The notes beneath the pieces are model-generated. The model worked only from the letters and a program-made list of their open reading frames with translations. It had not been told where the DNA came from and did not search any database. Of a DNA stretch of 64,000 bases, positions 39,929 to 49,600 are shown piece by piece (positions within the stretch are counted from its first letter, which is position 1; each line of letters starts with the position of its first letter). Origin of the DNA: Oxyruncus cristatus (Eukaryota; Chordata; Aves; Passeriformes; Cotingidae). The stretch lies in contig VXAY01003846.1 in assembly GCA_013399855.1 (NCBI GenBank), positions 2,033,020-2,097,019 of the forward strand, written 5' to 3'. A program made the position numbers and the translations under genes.

Positions 39929-40095
39929 TTTTTTCCTTTTTTTTTTCTTTTTTTTTTCCCTTTTTTTTTCTTTTTTTTTTTTTTTNNNNNNNNNNNNNNN
40001 NNNNNNNNNNNNNNNNNNNNNNNNNNNNNNNNNNNNNNNNNNNNNNNNNNNNNNNNNNNNNNNNNNNNNNNNNNNNNNNNTTTTTTTTTTTTTTT
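39929..40095. repeat. Poly-T tract containing a 95-base assembly gap
   Basis: A T-rich tract with occasional C triplets leads into 95 N positions at 39986-40080 and resumes with 15 T residues. The gap is therefore most simply an unresolved homopolymer or (T)n-rich repeat, or a TE with a poly-T end lost in the gap. Open frames across it are artefacts of translating Ns and T/A runs. Confidence 0.9.
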
Positions 40096-41608
40096 CCCAA
40101 ATGTTCCCTGACCCCAAAGAGAAATGTAGCTAATTGTGAAGAATGGTACCAGTTAAAGGTTTTTTTGTTCCTGCACATATTAAAGCATATATTAAAAAAC
40201 AAACATTTACCACTGATTCTATCACATAAATATACAGAAAAATTCTTTTGATTTTGTGTTTAAAGTTTTTAGGTTAAAAGCAGCACGAGCAACTTCTTTT
40301 TTTCCTGTGTATGCTTAGTGTGCCATTTTTTTAAAAAGTAGTTTATGGAGCCATTTACGAAGATGGGGGAGATTGCATAGAAAAGAGAAAAAGTCTGAGC
40401 AAGTGGAGGGTATGGCAGGGAGTAGGTGGACAGACTGCAAGGCCAGAGGGATTTCTGGAGATACAGGAGTTTGCTCCAATTTAAATTCACTGGTAGGGAG
40501 GCACAGAGGCTTAGAGGGCAGGGAAGATAGAGATAGATATATATATATATATATACACACATATAGATAGATATAACTATTTTTTTGTTTGTTTTTTCCT
40601 GCCTTTTTATTCAGCTTTTTTTCTTTAACACCTCCTCCCTCCAAAAGTTTTAACTTTCTGTGCAAATAAAATTAGATTTGGTCATGTGGAACACTTTAGT
40701 TTTTTGAGGATGCTCGCTAAGGACAAAACCTAAACAGATCCCTACCCCAAAGCTGTGGTTCACTTTCAGAGCTTGTCATAGTCATATAAAGAAGTGTGCG
40801 ATGAAATTAAAATTTACGCTGTTGGTGTACTTGCAGTCTTGGTCTCTAAATGGGTTATTTTGTATTTAAACTTAAAAATTAACCTAATGTAGATAAGAAG
40901 GAAGGTCAGATACCTTGCTTAGAGTTTTGTGTCAACGTGCATATGAACACAGAATTGCTGAGTAGTTGCTTGTCCATGTAAATGTGGTTTGTTGGTACTC
41001 ACTGGTAATGCTTTTATAAAATGCTACTTCACAGCACAAGCAAAATATTGTGATTTACTACATGAGCTTGTCTGTGCACCTCATCATTATTTTGTATTCA
41101 GTTCTATAAACAACATACTTGTAATCTAATGAAAGAGCTTATTTTTGCCCAGTTTTCACATTCACATGCAGACTTTTTGTTCATATTTAAGTTGCCAAAG
41201 GCAGTATTTACTGCACAGAGGCTGAGATTTTTAACATTTGCATTAGTATAAACCTGCCCAAGAGTTGGATTGAAGATACTTTGATGACAAGCACAATTTT
41301 TAGGTACGATGTATTTCTTGGATTGTCGATGACTGTAAATTTGATAGAATCCCAAATAAGCAAAATTTTCATCTGGATTAAGGACCTGGTCTTTAAAAAG
41401 AGGGATTTCTTCACTGAACACACAAGGTGTAGTGAATCCGATAAGACAGAAACTTGAAGTTTGAAAGATAAAAATATAACTTTATTTCAATCATAATTGT
41501 TTTTTGTATCTCTACTCCAGTTGAAGATTTTCTGCAGCCTTTATTCTTTAAAAATTGACAAGTGTTCAAAGTGGTGTTCTGAAGAAATTATATCTCTCAA
41601 CTGAGTAT
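40096..41608. other. Intronic stretch, no gene
   Basis: AT-rich intronic sequence between the poly-T gap and the duplicated flank of the LTR-like insertion. Apart from a (GATA)/(TA)/(CA) compound microsatellite at about 40531-40575, nothing was recognised. Confidence 0.6.
40531..40575. repeat. Compound GATA/TA/CA microsatellite
   Basis: AGATAGATAT leads into about ten TA units, then ACACAC and again ATAGATAGATA. Likely length-variable. Confidence 0.9.
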
Positions 41609-41743
41609 AAATACACCTAAATTAAATACAACAATGATTATGTAATTCATAGGAGGCTGAGATAAAGTAGTGCAATCTTGCTGAAATGCAAACTGAAATG
41701 TATTTGTATTTAATATACATCCATTTTTCTGGATAGCTACCTG
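41609..41743. repeat. Flanking 135-bp repeat, copy 1 (left of insertion)
   Basis: This segment is repeated, with no difference I could see, at 42307-42441. Copy 1 runs straight into the TG-starting LTR-like insertion; copy 2 runs into ordinary intron sequence (AATCTTGGAAACC). The two copies most likely represent the same chromosomal flank on two alleles. Confidence 0.95.
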
Positions 41744-42305
41744 TCATGGTTTAGCCCATCCCCCTCAGTTTTAGGGTAGAAGATGGTTAGTTCCAGGTGA
41801 AATTCCGGCTAGGTAGCCAATTAGAGACTTCTGTGACGTCTCTACGAATTACATAATTTAACACAAACCAGAAAAGAAGGGTTGTTGTTGTCGTTGTTGT
41901 AGTTGTGTGTGGGGCAGAAGGAACTCGGAGCCATGATGTAAGTGAGGCGGCGAGGCCTCCCCGAGTGGGGGGCCAGAGCCCTCCGCCCCTGGCCTTGGGC
42001 CAGGGGCAGGCATGGCACCGAAGCCTCCGGCTGAAGCAGATAGCAGAGTGGAGAAGAAACTCCAAAGAAAAACTGCTCAGCTGAGACAGAAGGAGTTCCA
42101 GCCCCGAGAGGAGCGGCAGAAAGCAAGAGATAACAATGCAGCTGCCAAGGTCGGTGGAGAAAGTGCAGAGGTATGGGGGAGTCCTTCCCTCGCCTCTCTC
42201 CCTCCAGCAGGGGAAAAGACTTAAAAACTAAACCCCTGCCACCTGTGGAAATGATGTGGAGAGAAGGGACTTTCGTGTGGGTTCCTCCCCCGGAGGCCTG
42301 GATAG
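41742..42305 (+). mobile_element. LTR-like retroelement insertion, 3' end missing
   Basis: The insertion starts TGTCATGGTTTAGCCC, a terminus typical of avian ERV LTR ends, exactly where the 135-bp flank is interrupted. It is far GC- and CpG-richer than the intron. Read on the plus strand it carries a CCAAT box near 41818, a GACGTC element near 41836, a short GTT-rich tract at about 41880, two G/C-rich hairpins (41954-41974 and 41986-42006), and then an ATG frame at 42012-42224. The element stops at the single N (42306) without a matching CA terminus or second LTR. No primer-binding site could be assigned, so plus orientation is favoured but not certain; the same terminus would also fit the 3' end of a minus-strand LTR. 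No gag, pol or env similarity was recognised. Confidence 0.7.
42012..42224 (+). CDS. Putative short basic ORF in the LTR-like insertion
   Basis: An open frame of 70 codons begins at the first ATG after the two hairpins. Residues about 10-45 are rich in Lys, Arg, Glu and Gln and look helical or coiled-coil-like. A GAG|GTATGG sequence at 42168-42176 inside the frame could serve as a splice donor. I recognise no family, and a chance frame in GC-rich leader DNA remains possible. Confidence 0.22.
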   Translation: MAPKPPAEADSRVEKKLQRKTAQLRQKEFQPREERQKARDNNAAAKVGGESAEVWGSPSLASLPPAGEKT

Positions 42306-42306
42306 N
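42306..42306. other. Single-N assembly junction
   Basis: One N separates the truncated insertion from a second copy of the left flank. This marks an assembly join rather than an ambiguous base, because the sequence on its right backtracks 135 bp of the intron. Confidence 0.9.
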
Positions 42307-42441
42307 AAATACACCTAAATTAAATACAACAATGATTATGTAATTCATAGGAGGCTGAGATAAAGTAGTGCAATCTTGCTGAAATGCAAACTGAAATGTA
42401 TTTGTATTTAATATACATCCATTTTTCTGGATAGCTACCTG
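42307..42441. repeat. Flanking 135-bp repeat, copy 2 (empty-site side)
   Basis: Same sequence as 41609-41743. Here it continues without the insertion into intron sequence, so it reads as the unoccupied (pre-insertion) allele. Confidence 0.95.
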
Positions 42442-43369
42442 AATCTTGGAAACCATAATTCAAACTTAAGTGTGGCAGAGTTTCCATGGGCTGAGTCTGC
42501 CAGCTGGCATTGCTATTTAGTGTATACACTTAGGGTTTTAGAACTAGAACAAACTGTTCAGGAGCAGTGTCCATTTAAAAAAAGAACAATGAGGAGCAGA
42601 GGATAAGCGTACGGTCTATCACCAGCCCATTTCCAAACTGGTACTGACGTTAATATTGGATAAACAGATGAAAATTGTGTTGAAGTCAATGAGAGTTTTA
42701 AAGCTCATGGGAATCAGTGATAAGATGTGGCTTCATATTCCTCCCAGTCATTCAACAAGAACATACTGAAAATAATTTGTGTCTTTCTTAGTTAATTCAC
42801 TTATTCTTGTGCAGTAGTAAAATTATGCTGTTAACCTACTTTGGAAATAGTGAAGGCTCAGCCCAGCTTTTACTCACACAAATAGTCTTGTTACTGTGGT
42901 CAGTCAGATGAATGAGGATTGTGTGGCCTGGCCCCAGTTTCTTCGTAGAACATGAACACTCCTTGGTCAGAGAAAATGTCTTCTGTATGATGATGTGTCT
43001 GCAGATAGACAGATTTTCTTTGATAAATGATTACAGGGTTTTTTCTGAACTGTTTGTTCTGTTGCTGTGACATAGTAAGTCAATGCACAATGTGTATGAG
43101 TGGAGGTCTTAAAATACCTGAAAAATACGGGGTTTTTTACCCTCTGATTTGTGGATTTCAAGAGTTGAACTGCATGAATATTACAGTTTTAATAATGGAA
43201 AAAACAACTACATCAGCTTTCAAGGATATAGGTTTTATTGATTTCTGTTGACATTTACTATAACAACATGTTGCATATTGAGTATTTACCATGGATCTTG
43301 GAGATTTATAAAAGCAATGCATACAAAGTTATTTCTAGGTATAGCTTACTCCTGGGGATATTCTGATTG
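42442..43369. other. Intronic stretch, no gene
   Basis: Unique AT-rich intron sequence between the empty-site flank and a CR1 fragment. No coding or RNA feature was recognised. Confidence 0.6.
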
Positions 43370-43597
43370 GACACAAGAGGAAACTTTTTCACAATGAGAA
43401 TAATCAGCAATTGGAATAATCTCCTTAGGGAAGTGGTGGATTCCTCAACATTGGACACTTTTAAGATTCAGCTGGACAGGGTGCTGGACAGATTCAGCTG
43501 GACAGTCTTGTCTAGACTGTGCTTTTGCCAAGTAAGGTTGGACCAGATGATCCTTGAGGTCCCTTCCAACGTAGTATTCTACTAGTCTGTGATTCAG
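43370..43597 (+). mobile_element. CR1 LINE 3'-end fragment
   Basis: Plus-orientation CR1 3' region. Recognisable parts are ATTGGAATAATCTCCTTAGG, AAGTGGTGGATTCCTC, GGTTGGACCAGATGATCC, TTGAGGTCCCTTCCAACGTA, and a worn tail (TATTCTACTAGTCTGTGATT). Inside it a 26-bp unit is tandemly duplicated (AGATTCAGCTGGACAG at 43464 and again at 43490). The open frame over it is non-coding CR1 3' sequence. Confidence 0.92.
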
Positions 43598-44240
43598 TAA
43601 CTTCTGTTCTTTGGAGAGTTACCAACTGGTATGTCTCTGTCTTCAGGAACTTATTCTGTTCTATAATAATATCACAGATTGTCTGAAACAAACATTTTTA
43701 GGTGTCATTGAATTTTTATCTTTGTTGTAATAAAGACTAGAAATGACCTACTTGGATTACCAGTATTTTTCAAAATGTATTGTGGTGTTGTTCTCATTTT
43801 TGTATATAATATGGAAGGAAGAGAACATGACATTAATTGGCGTCAGGGTATAAAGTGTAGTGCAGTAGAAATGCAAAGCAAAGTCAAAACAGTCCAGGAA
43901 GGGGTATTCAAGCAGGTGAGAGAGATCAGATTCATGCCTTTGGAGGGGAGAGCTTTGGCTTCTATCTTAGTGAAATCTAGGTGACGAATTTGTGGTTTCT
44001 CAGTTCTTAGTTCTCTAATATGATCAATTCCTGTGTATGTTCTAGAAACTAAATATTCACTTCATCTGGGATAAAAAGTGAAACGTATCCATAATCATAA
44101 AAATAGGAGATGAAGAGTCATCCCATACTTGTGTTTTTCAAGTTTGAGTTTCTCCAAGAATGAAATTCTTAGATACAGTAAATGCTGTGAGCTTGCTTTT
44201 GCACTATGCCAGAAAAATAATATAAGTGTACAATGTAAGA
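43598..44240. other. Intron 1 end, no gene
   Basis: Unique AT-rich sequence immediately upstream of the exon 2 acceptor. A chance 69-codon frame at 43775-43984 has no recognisable domain. Confidence 0.6.
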
Positions 44241-44259
44241 ATCTTTTCTTGTTTTTCAG
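44241..44259 (+). other. THSD7A: Splice acceptor of THSD7A exon 2
   Basis: A pyrimidine-rich tract ending in TTTTTCAG directly precedes the exon. Cutting after AG at 44259 leaves GC to complete a glycine codon begun in exon 1 (phase 1), which agrees with the known GPWGRC continuity of the protein. The upstream reading frame is not THSD7A-like, which supports this boundary. Confidence 0.9.
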
Positions 44260-45091
44260 GCCCATGGGGGAGATGCATGGGAGATGACTGCGGTCCAGGA
44301 GGCATCCAGACGCGAGCGGTGTGGTGCGCCCACGTGGAGGGCTGGACCACCCTGCCCACGAACTGCAAGCAGCCAGAGCGGCCGGACAACCAGCAGAGCT
44401 GTTTTCGGGTCTGTGACTGGCACAAGGAGCTGTACGACTGGCAGATTGGCAGCTGGAACCAGTGCCGGCCTGTCCTCTCCCGCAGCCACGAGAAGCCCCT
44501 GGAGTGCCTCAGAGGGGAGGAAGGGATCCAGACAAGGGACATCACCTGTATACAGAAGTCCAATGGGGTTCCAGCTGAGGATGTCATCTGCGAGTACTTT
44601 GAGCCGAAGCCCCGGCAGGAGCAGGCATGCCTCATCCCATGCCGGCAGGACTGCATCGTGGCCGAATTCTCCCCCTGGTCGGAATGCTCGAAGACCTGTG
44701 GCAACGGGCTTCAGCATCGAACTCGGCACGTTGTGGCTCCACCGCAGTTCGGTGGGTCTGCTTGTCCCAACCTCACTGAATTTCAGATCTGTCAGTCTAG
44801 CCCATGTGCTGTTGAAGAAAGCCTGTATAGTCTAAACGTGGGACCCTGGAGCTCATGCTCAGTGCCCCATACAAGACAAATAAGGCAAGCAAGAAAACGA
44901 GGGAAGAACAAAGACAAGGAAAAGGACAGAGAAAAGGCAGTTCGAGATCCTGAAGCTCGTGAGTTAATTAAGAAGAAGAGGAATCGTAACAGGCAGAATA
45001 GACAGGATAACAAATATTGGGACATACAAATTGGGTACCAAACAAGGCAGGTCACATGTACTCACAGAAATGGGAAAACTGCTGCTCTGAG
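44260..45091 (+). CDS. THSD7A: THSD7A internal coding exon (exon 2), thrombospondin type-1 repeats
   Basis: This exon encodes 277 residues of the extracellular N-terminal part of THSD7A, a large type I membrane glycoprotein of endothelium, neural tissue and kidney podocytes built from tandem thrombospondin type-1 (TSP1) repeats; in humans it is an autoantigen in membranous nephropathy. Counting the split first codon as residue 1, the first TSP1 unit runs about 1-53 (GPWGRC start), the second about 58-130, the third about 132-183 with the core WSECSKTCG at 140-148, and a fourth opens near 189 (GPWSSC). The CSKTCG motif fits the TSP1 O-fucosylation consensus, and NLT at 171-173 is an N-glycosylation sequon. 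Residues about 205-250 form a strongly basic Lys/Arg-rich insert inside the fourth unit, as in mammalian THSD7A. Cysteine spacing is intact and there is no stop or frameshift. The exon enters in phase 1 (one base of the Gly codon comes from exon 1) and leaves in phase 2 (AG plus one base of the next exon). The open frame continues on both sides, but those parts are intronic. The first half is GC-rich and the last third is markedly more AT-rich. Identification is from memory of the vertebrate protein, with high certainty; the paralogue THSD7B is the only serious alternative. Confidence 0.96.
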
Positions 45092-45097
45092 GTAATC
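45092..45097 (+). other. THSD7A: Splice donor of THSD7A exon 2
   Basis: CTGAG followed by GTAATC gives a near-consensus donor with GT at 45092-45093. The cut leaves AG in phase 2, to be completed by the next exon, most simply as a serine codon as in mammalian THSD7A. Reading through meets TAA at 45093, so the exon must end here. Confidence 0.88.
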
Positions 45098-46439
45098 ACT
45101 ATTTCTGAATTTGCATATCTTAATTTTTATTTGTTTACAGTAAAACGTGCATTAGTGGATTCTTCTACACAAGCCTGAATCTCAAAATGGGACTCACGCT
45201 ATTTCCAGTTGAACATCCATCATCGAGCTCAAGTTTTTTCTGTGACACGAAACATGCAAACTGTGTTGGGGGTCATACTAAGCATCACATACATGTGCAC
45301 TCTTAAACTGTGTTAGCTCCCTAGCGTCTCTTTGTCTAAATAGATCTGCCCCAAAAACGTCAAGATATTTCTCAAATATCTGTTCTGTTTTGGTGTGTTC
45401 AGGCAGGCGTTTGCTCTCTAACAAGTTGTGCATGTTTAGAAGAGCTGATGTTACTGTTTTTGAGGCTCTGGGCAAAAAAACTGGAAACTGGGCTGGGTCA
45501 GACACAGTAAAAGTAGAAAACAAGAGAGAAAAGTGCTGCACAAGAAAGCAGCATCTACTCATTCCGGTATTTTTGTTTTGAAATAGAAGAGCGTGAAATA
45601 TTGTTTATCATTCTTGATTCCTATGGCAAAATTTCTGAGACTGTAAAAACTGTTGGTTTCTTCTGTGTACCTCCTATGTTTCTTTCTCATCTGCACCTTT
45701 ATGCTGGCTATCTGCTTTTGCCCTCCCCCATAATTTTATTTATTTATTTATTGTTTTACTTTTCAAGAGTTTTGGCGATCACAGATGTTTTGATAATTCT
45801 TTGTACATGCTTCTGGGTGCATTTCTGGAACCTTTTTATCTTTAATTTGTTTGTTTTATTTACCGTTCTCTTGCTAGCTCATGTATTTCTTTCCGATCCT
45901 TCAGAATGTTTTTGTCCAACTCAAAAATCTTCTTTCAGTTTAATCTTCCCATCTTTGATGTGGTTCTTTCTATTTCCTGACCCCTAGTTCAATGCCTGAT
46001 TAATCAATGTTACTTCACCTGTGAAGTGACCAGGATATCTTGCTGAATGAGCCTGACTGCCATTGCTGGTACATTAGTATTTATGAACTTTTTCAGGGTA
46101 TTTTACTCTAGTTTTTGTTGTGCCGGTTAAACATTCTATCACAGAACTTGCAATTGCTTCAACCTTTTCTATCAAAAACCATATATTTTTTCTTGTGTGA
46201 AAAACATTTTTCAAGTATATTCTTTTCAAGAGGGGATCCAGCAGTAAAACAGGATAATTATGAGAGGTCCCTGGTTTAAGGAAAGAACTGGCATATTTGG
46301 GCTGTTTAATTGGAAGGAGGACGTATGGGTGAAGATGCAAACTGTCTAGCAGTATGTAAAAACCCATCACAAGGAAGAATGGAACAAGATATTCTCTCTA
46401 TGTAATATGGATGTATTAGAAAAAGAGTAATGGGCTAAT
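45098..46439. other. Intron 2 start, no gene
   Basis: AT-rich sequence after the exon 2 donor. A T-rich 128-codon frame at 45601-45987 encodes a hydrophobic string that reflects T-richness, not a recognised protein. No repeat was identified. Confidence 0.55.
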
Positions 46440-46651
46440 CCTAGCAGTGCCAAATGAGGCTCAACTTCTCAATGCTGGGAATAGTGAGGCTCTGGAAAAA
46501 ATTACCTGGGACATATGTGGCACCTCCATCTTTGAAGGTTTATAAGAATAGGCTAGACACTGATGTCAGTGATGACACACCTGAGGCAGCTCTTGGTTAT
46601 GGAGAAGGGACTGACTGCACAGTTTTTTTGCAGTCTCTTCTAGCTCTGGTT
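46440..46651 (+). mobile_element. Diverged CR1-like LINE 3' fragment
   Basis: GTGAGGCTCTGGAAAAAATT and CACCTCCATCTTTGAAGG, followed by AAGAATAGGCTAGACACTGA, match the order of a CR1 3' region (a 'tggaacaggttgcc', 'ctccatccttggaggt', 'ggctagaca' series). TCTCTTCTAGCTCTG near the right end corresponds to the usual 'cccttccagctct'. Divergence is high and the ends are approximate. Confidence 0.55.
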
Positions 46652-49600
46652 TTCTTTACTTCTTTAGGTGTTTGATCCACACTTGGATGAATGTCTGCAC
46701 AAAAAATCTCAAAATCAGTATGCTCCAGCAGGTGTTGGCTGCAGCACTGTCTCAGTGCTGGTACAGAAACAGATTGCCTTTACTCCTTTCTTTTCCAGCC
46801 TCACATCATGCAGCCCATACTGTGCCTAGACCAGGAACATCATTACTCTTTAAATACAGAGAGTAATTTATTAAACATCTGTTCCTATCAGATAGCAGCC
46901 AGCCACTCTTTTTTGAAAGTCCTGACGTTTTTGAAAGGCTAAAAATTTATTGAGAAAAAAAAAAAAAAGGGAAGAACGACATAGTCTTGTGCTGAAGTTC
47001 TGATAAATGGTAAAAGAAAGTAAAAGTATAGTTGGAAGTCAGTGGCATACTTTACTCATCATCTTTACACTCACTGTTGAATTCACTTAGATCAGTATCG
47101 CTGTTTCAAGTTCAGATACCTCAGTGTATTATACACATTTCAGTCTGGCGCAGGAAATGGATGAAACCCTCTTGCCTGAGGCAGTGAAACAGTAGATAAT
47201 ACAATGTAGGAGAAATTCTTCACAGGGGAGAAAATTATACAAGTGATGCAGTGGGCATTTTAATGTCTAATGGCTGAGATTTTATGTTTTAAATGTACAA
47301 AGGATTTCTAGTGGTCTTCACATCAAGTTTAATATAGAACTTTTTTGTCAAGTTGCTTAGTATAAACAAGAAAATTTGGTTAAATGAATCATGTGAGAAA
47401 TTCTGGCACTGATGATTAGTTTTCAGGGACCTATGTATGTCTATCACCTATATATCTATTTGCAGCATTTACAATGAACTCTTCACTAAGTGGTCAAATG
47501 CTTTATTCTGTGACTGGCGTTCCAGAATCTGAAACAATAGAATTATTTTTCTGCCCAGAGTGTCAATGCAACTAGATCAAATGATTTTATAATCTCCATC
47601 ACATAGTAGCTGTGTTACTAAATAATATAGACAAGTAAGGTGACTGGAAAACCTGCCATTCTCATGTGAAATGCTTTTCAGCTTGAATAGTCCATTTTCA
47701 GTGAGCGTTGACTTCAGCAATCAGAAACAATCAGCCCCCTGGCAGCATGACTGAAAGAAGAATAAAAACCCTCAGGCGAGTAAATATTTTTTGCAGAGGT
47801 AGCAAAATTGTATGGTATAAAAAGGGTTTTAAAACAGAACAACTTTCAGAAGGGTGCTCCAGAGAAGATAGTTCTGTAATGCTGTCAGCAAAACTTCAAA
47901 AAAGGGAAATTCTCTTGACACATCAGTACACCAGGCATGGTAAAGAGAAGTGAAACAAGAAAATCAAAGTTTAATTTATTGCCGAGTGAAAAATAGATGG
48001 TCTCCCGTGAAGGATGAAATATTGGATTTTGTATTGCTCATTCTGCATTAATGTATGTGTTACATGACCTGTGTTTGCTTTATGTTCCCCTTAGTCTGAA
48101 ATTCTGGTGCACTAAAAATATTTTAAAAATAGAAATGTTGAAAAAAAAATAATTCAGAAATTTTTAAAGGTGGCTTATAAAATGACCGCTCTGGATAGCT
48201 GACAAAATCTGGACAACGCTGCTGTTAGAGTAGAGGACAAAACCAAGCCTCTGAAATGTTTCCTCTTTGGTGAAATTGGAGTTTGCCAGAGGTCCCAAAG
48301 AGAGCAGTTAGACAGCAAACTGTCGATGTAGAGAAACATAAAACATATGCACAAGTTCACTTCATGTTGTAAATCTGTTTGCCCTATTACAAGTTGTAAT
48401 GATTATGCCTCAGGTTAAGACTATAATTTTCTATTGTATAGAAAGTGAAACTCTGTTTTCACTTTATTCTACTTTGCCAAATCATTATTATTGTGTCTCA
48501 AATGGCTAGTTGTAATTATTTTCCTGAGCAGACTTCTGGGGGAAAGTTTAGCAAGAAATATTTGCCTGGGTTTACCTGTTTTTGTACAAGTCTAAGAAGA
48601 AGTATTTGGAAAGACTGAAGCACAGATGTTTTTAACTGTAGGAACATGGAACAGAACTAGAGTATCTTCTTGGCCTGGATATTTCTGCATTTCAGCAAAG
48701 ATTTTGAAATCCACTGACAAAGCACATCATGCTCCCCTGATGCAGTTGGTCCACAGATGTGGGGACAGCCTGTCACTGCTAAGAGTCACTTAGTTCAAAT
48801 GGCTGGAAAGGGGGCCGTAGTTAAAGCGGTTCTGCAAGCATATAACTGCCTCTTAAAACAAAGATATCCCAGGAATTTCTACTATTTCCTTTCTCTTTCT
48901 CCATCATTTGAATATGGCTTGTTTATCCTGCTTAGGCTGGGACCAAAGCACTCCTCCCTGAATGGCAGGAGAAATGGAGAAGACCAAGTTGGAAACCATC
49001 CCTTCCAACTGTGGCCGTAGTCCCCAGAACTGCTTAATATCCTCTTGGCAGCACTACTGTAGTAGACACCTGTTTGTAAAGCTGAACACTATTGATGACC
49101 TGAATGACCTGAAATGAGAATTGAAGAAAAAACAGTGAAATTTTATATATAGTCAGAACTTTTACTTCTTTGTTGGGAAATAACCTTATGCAATTACAAT
49201 AGTGGAACACAGTGGTGGGGCAGAAAAGAATCCAAAATTTTAGAAATGCTGATTAGTTCATGAGGAGATTGGTTTAGACTCTTTATGCATTTGATCATGT
49301 AATCATGTTTCATTTGTTTCAAATCTGTCCTTCTTAGAATGTAATTTTTTATTTATTTTCATCCTCCTCACTGATTCTGTGCATTCATGAAATATCTAGC
49401 AAATTATATCTACATCTTGTAACAGATTAAACTCTCTTGGAAGTTTCTGTAATTGTCTTGTTGTAGTGCTTTACTAAATTTCAAGTTTGGGAGACTTTGA
49501 CCTTTTGTCTATTCCAATATTACAGTTAAGACATGAGATATGACAGTAGGGACAAAATTATGGAATTGTCTTGCTGATTTTGGGCATGCAGTTTGAAGAT

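Larger units (their letters stand above)
1..44259 (+). other. THSD7A: THSD7A intron 1, 3' portion
   Basis: The whole stretch upstream of the exon lacks any coding exon I can recognise. No GC-rich signal-peptide exon or CpG island that could be exon 1 was seen, so the gene start lies left of the window. A very long first intron is usual for this gene in vertebrates. Content is AT-rich unique sequence with transposon remnants and simple repeats, listed separately. Confidence 0.8.

Noticed and set aside
39885..40251. Lys-rich and Phe-rich frames across the gap
   Set aside because: They are translations of poly-T/poly-A and N positions, not genes.
41842..42456. 204-codon minus-strand frame
   Set aside because: It reads across the N junction, joining the insertion to the second flank copy, so it does not exist on one molecule. 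No family resemblance was found.
44204..44835. Other long frames overlapping the THSD7A exon on both strands
   Set aside because: They are shadows of the GC-rich exon; only the frame with TSP1 cysteine spacing and matching splice phases is coding.
45601..45987. Hydrophobic 128-codon frame resembling a membrane protein
   Set aside because: The sequence is T-rich, which yields Phe/Leu/Ile codons by default; there is no conserved motif, start context or splice support.
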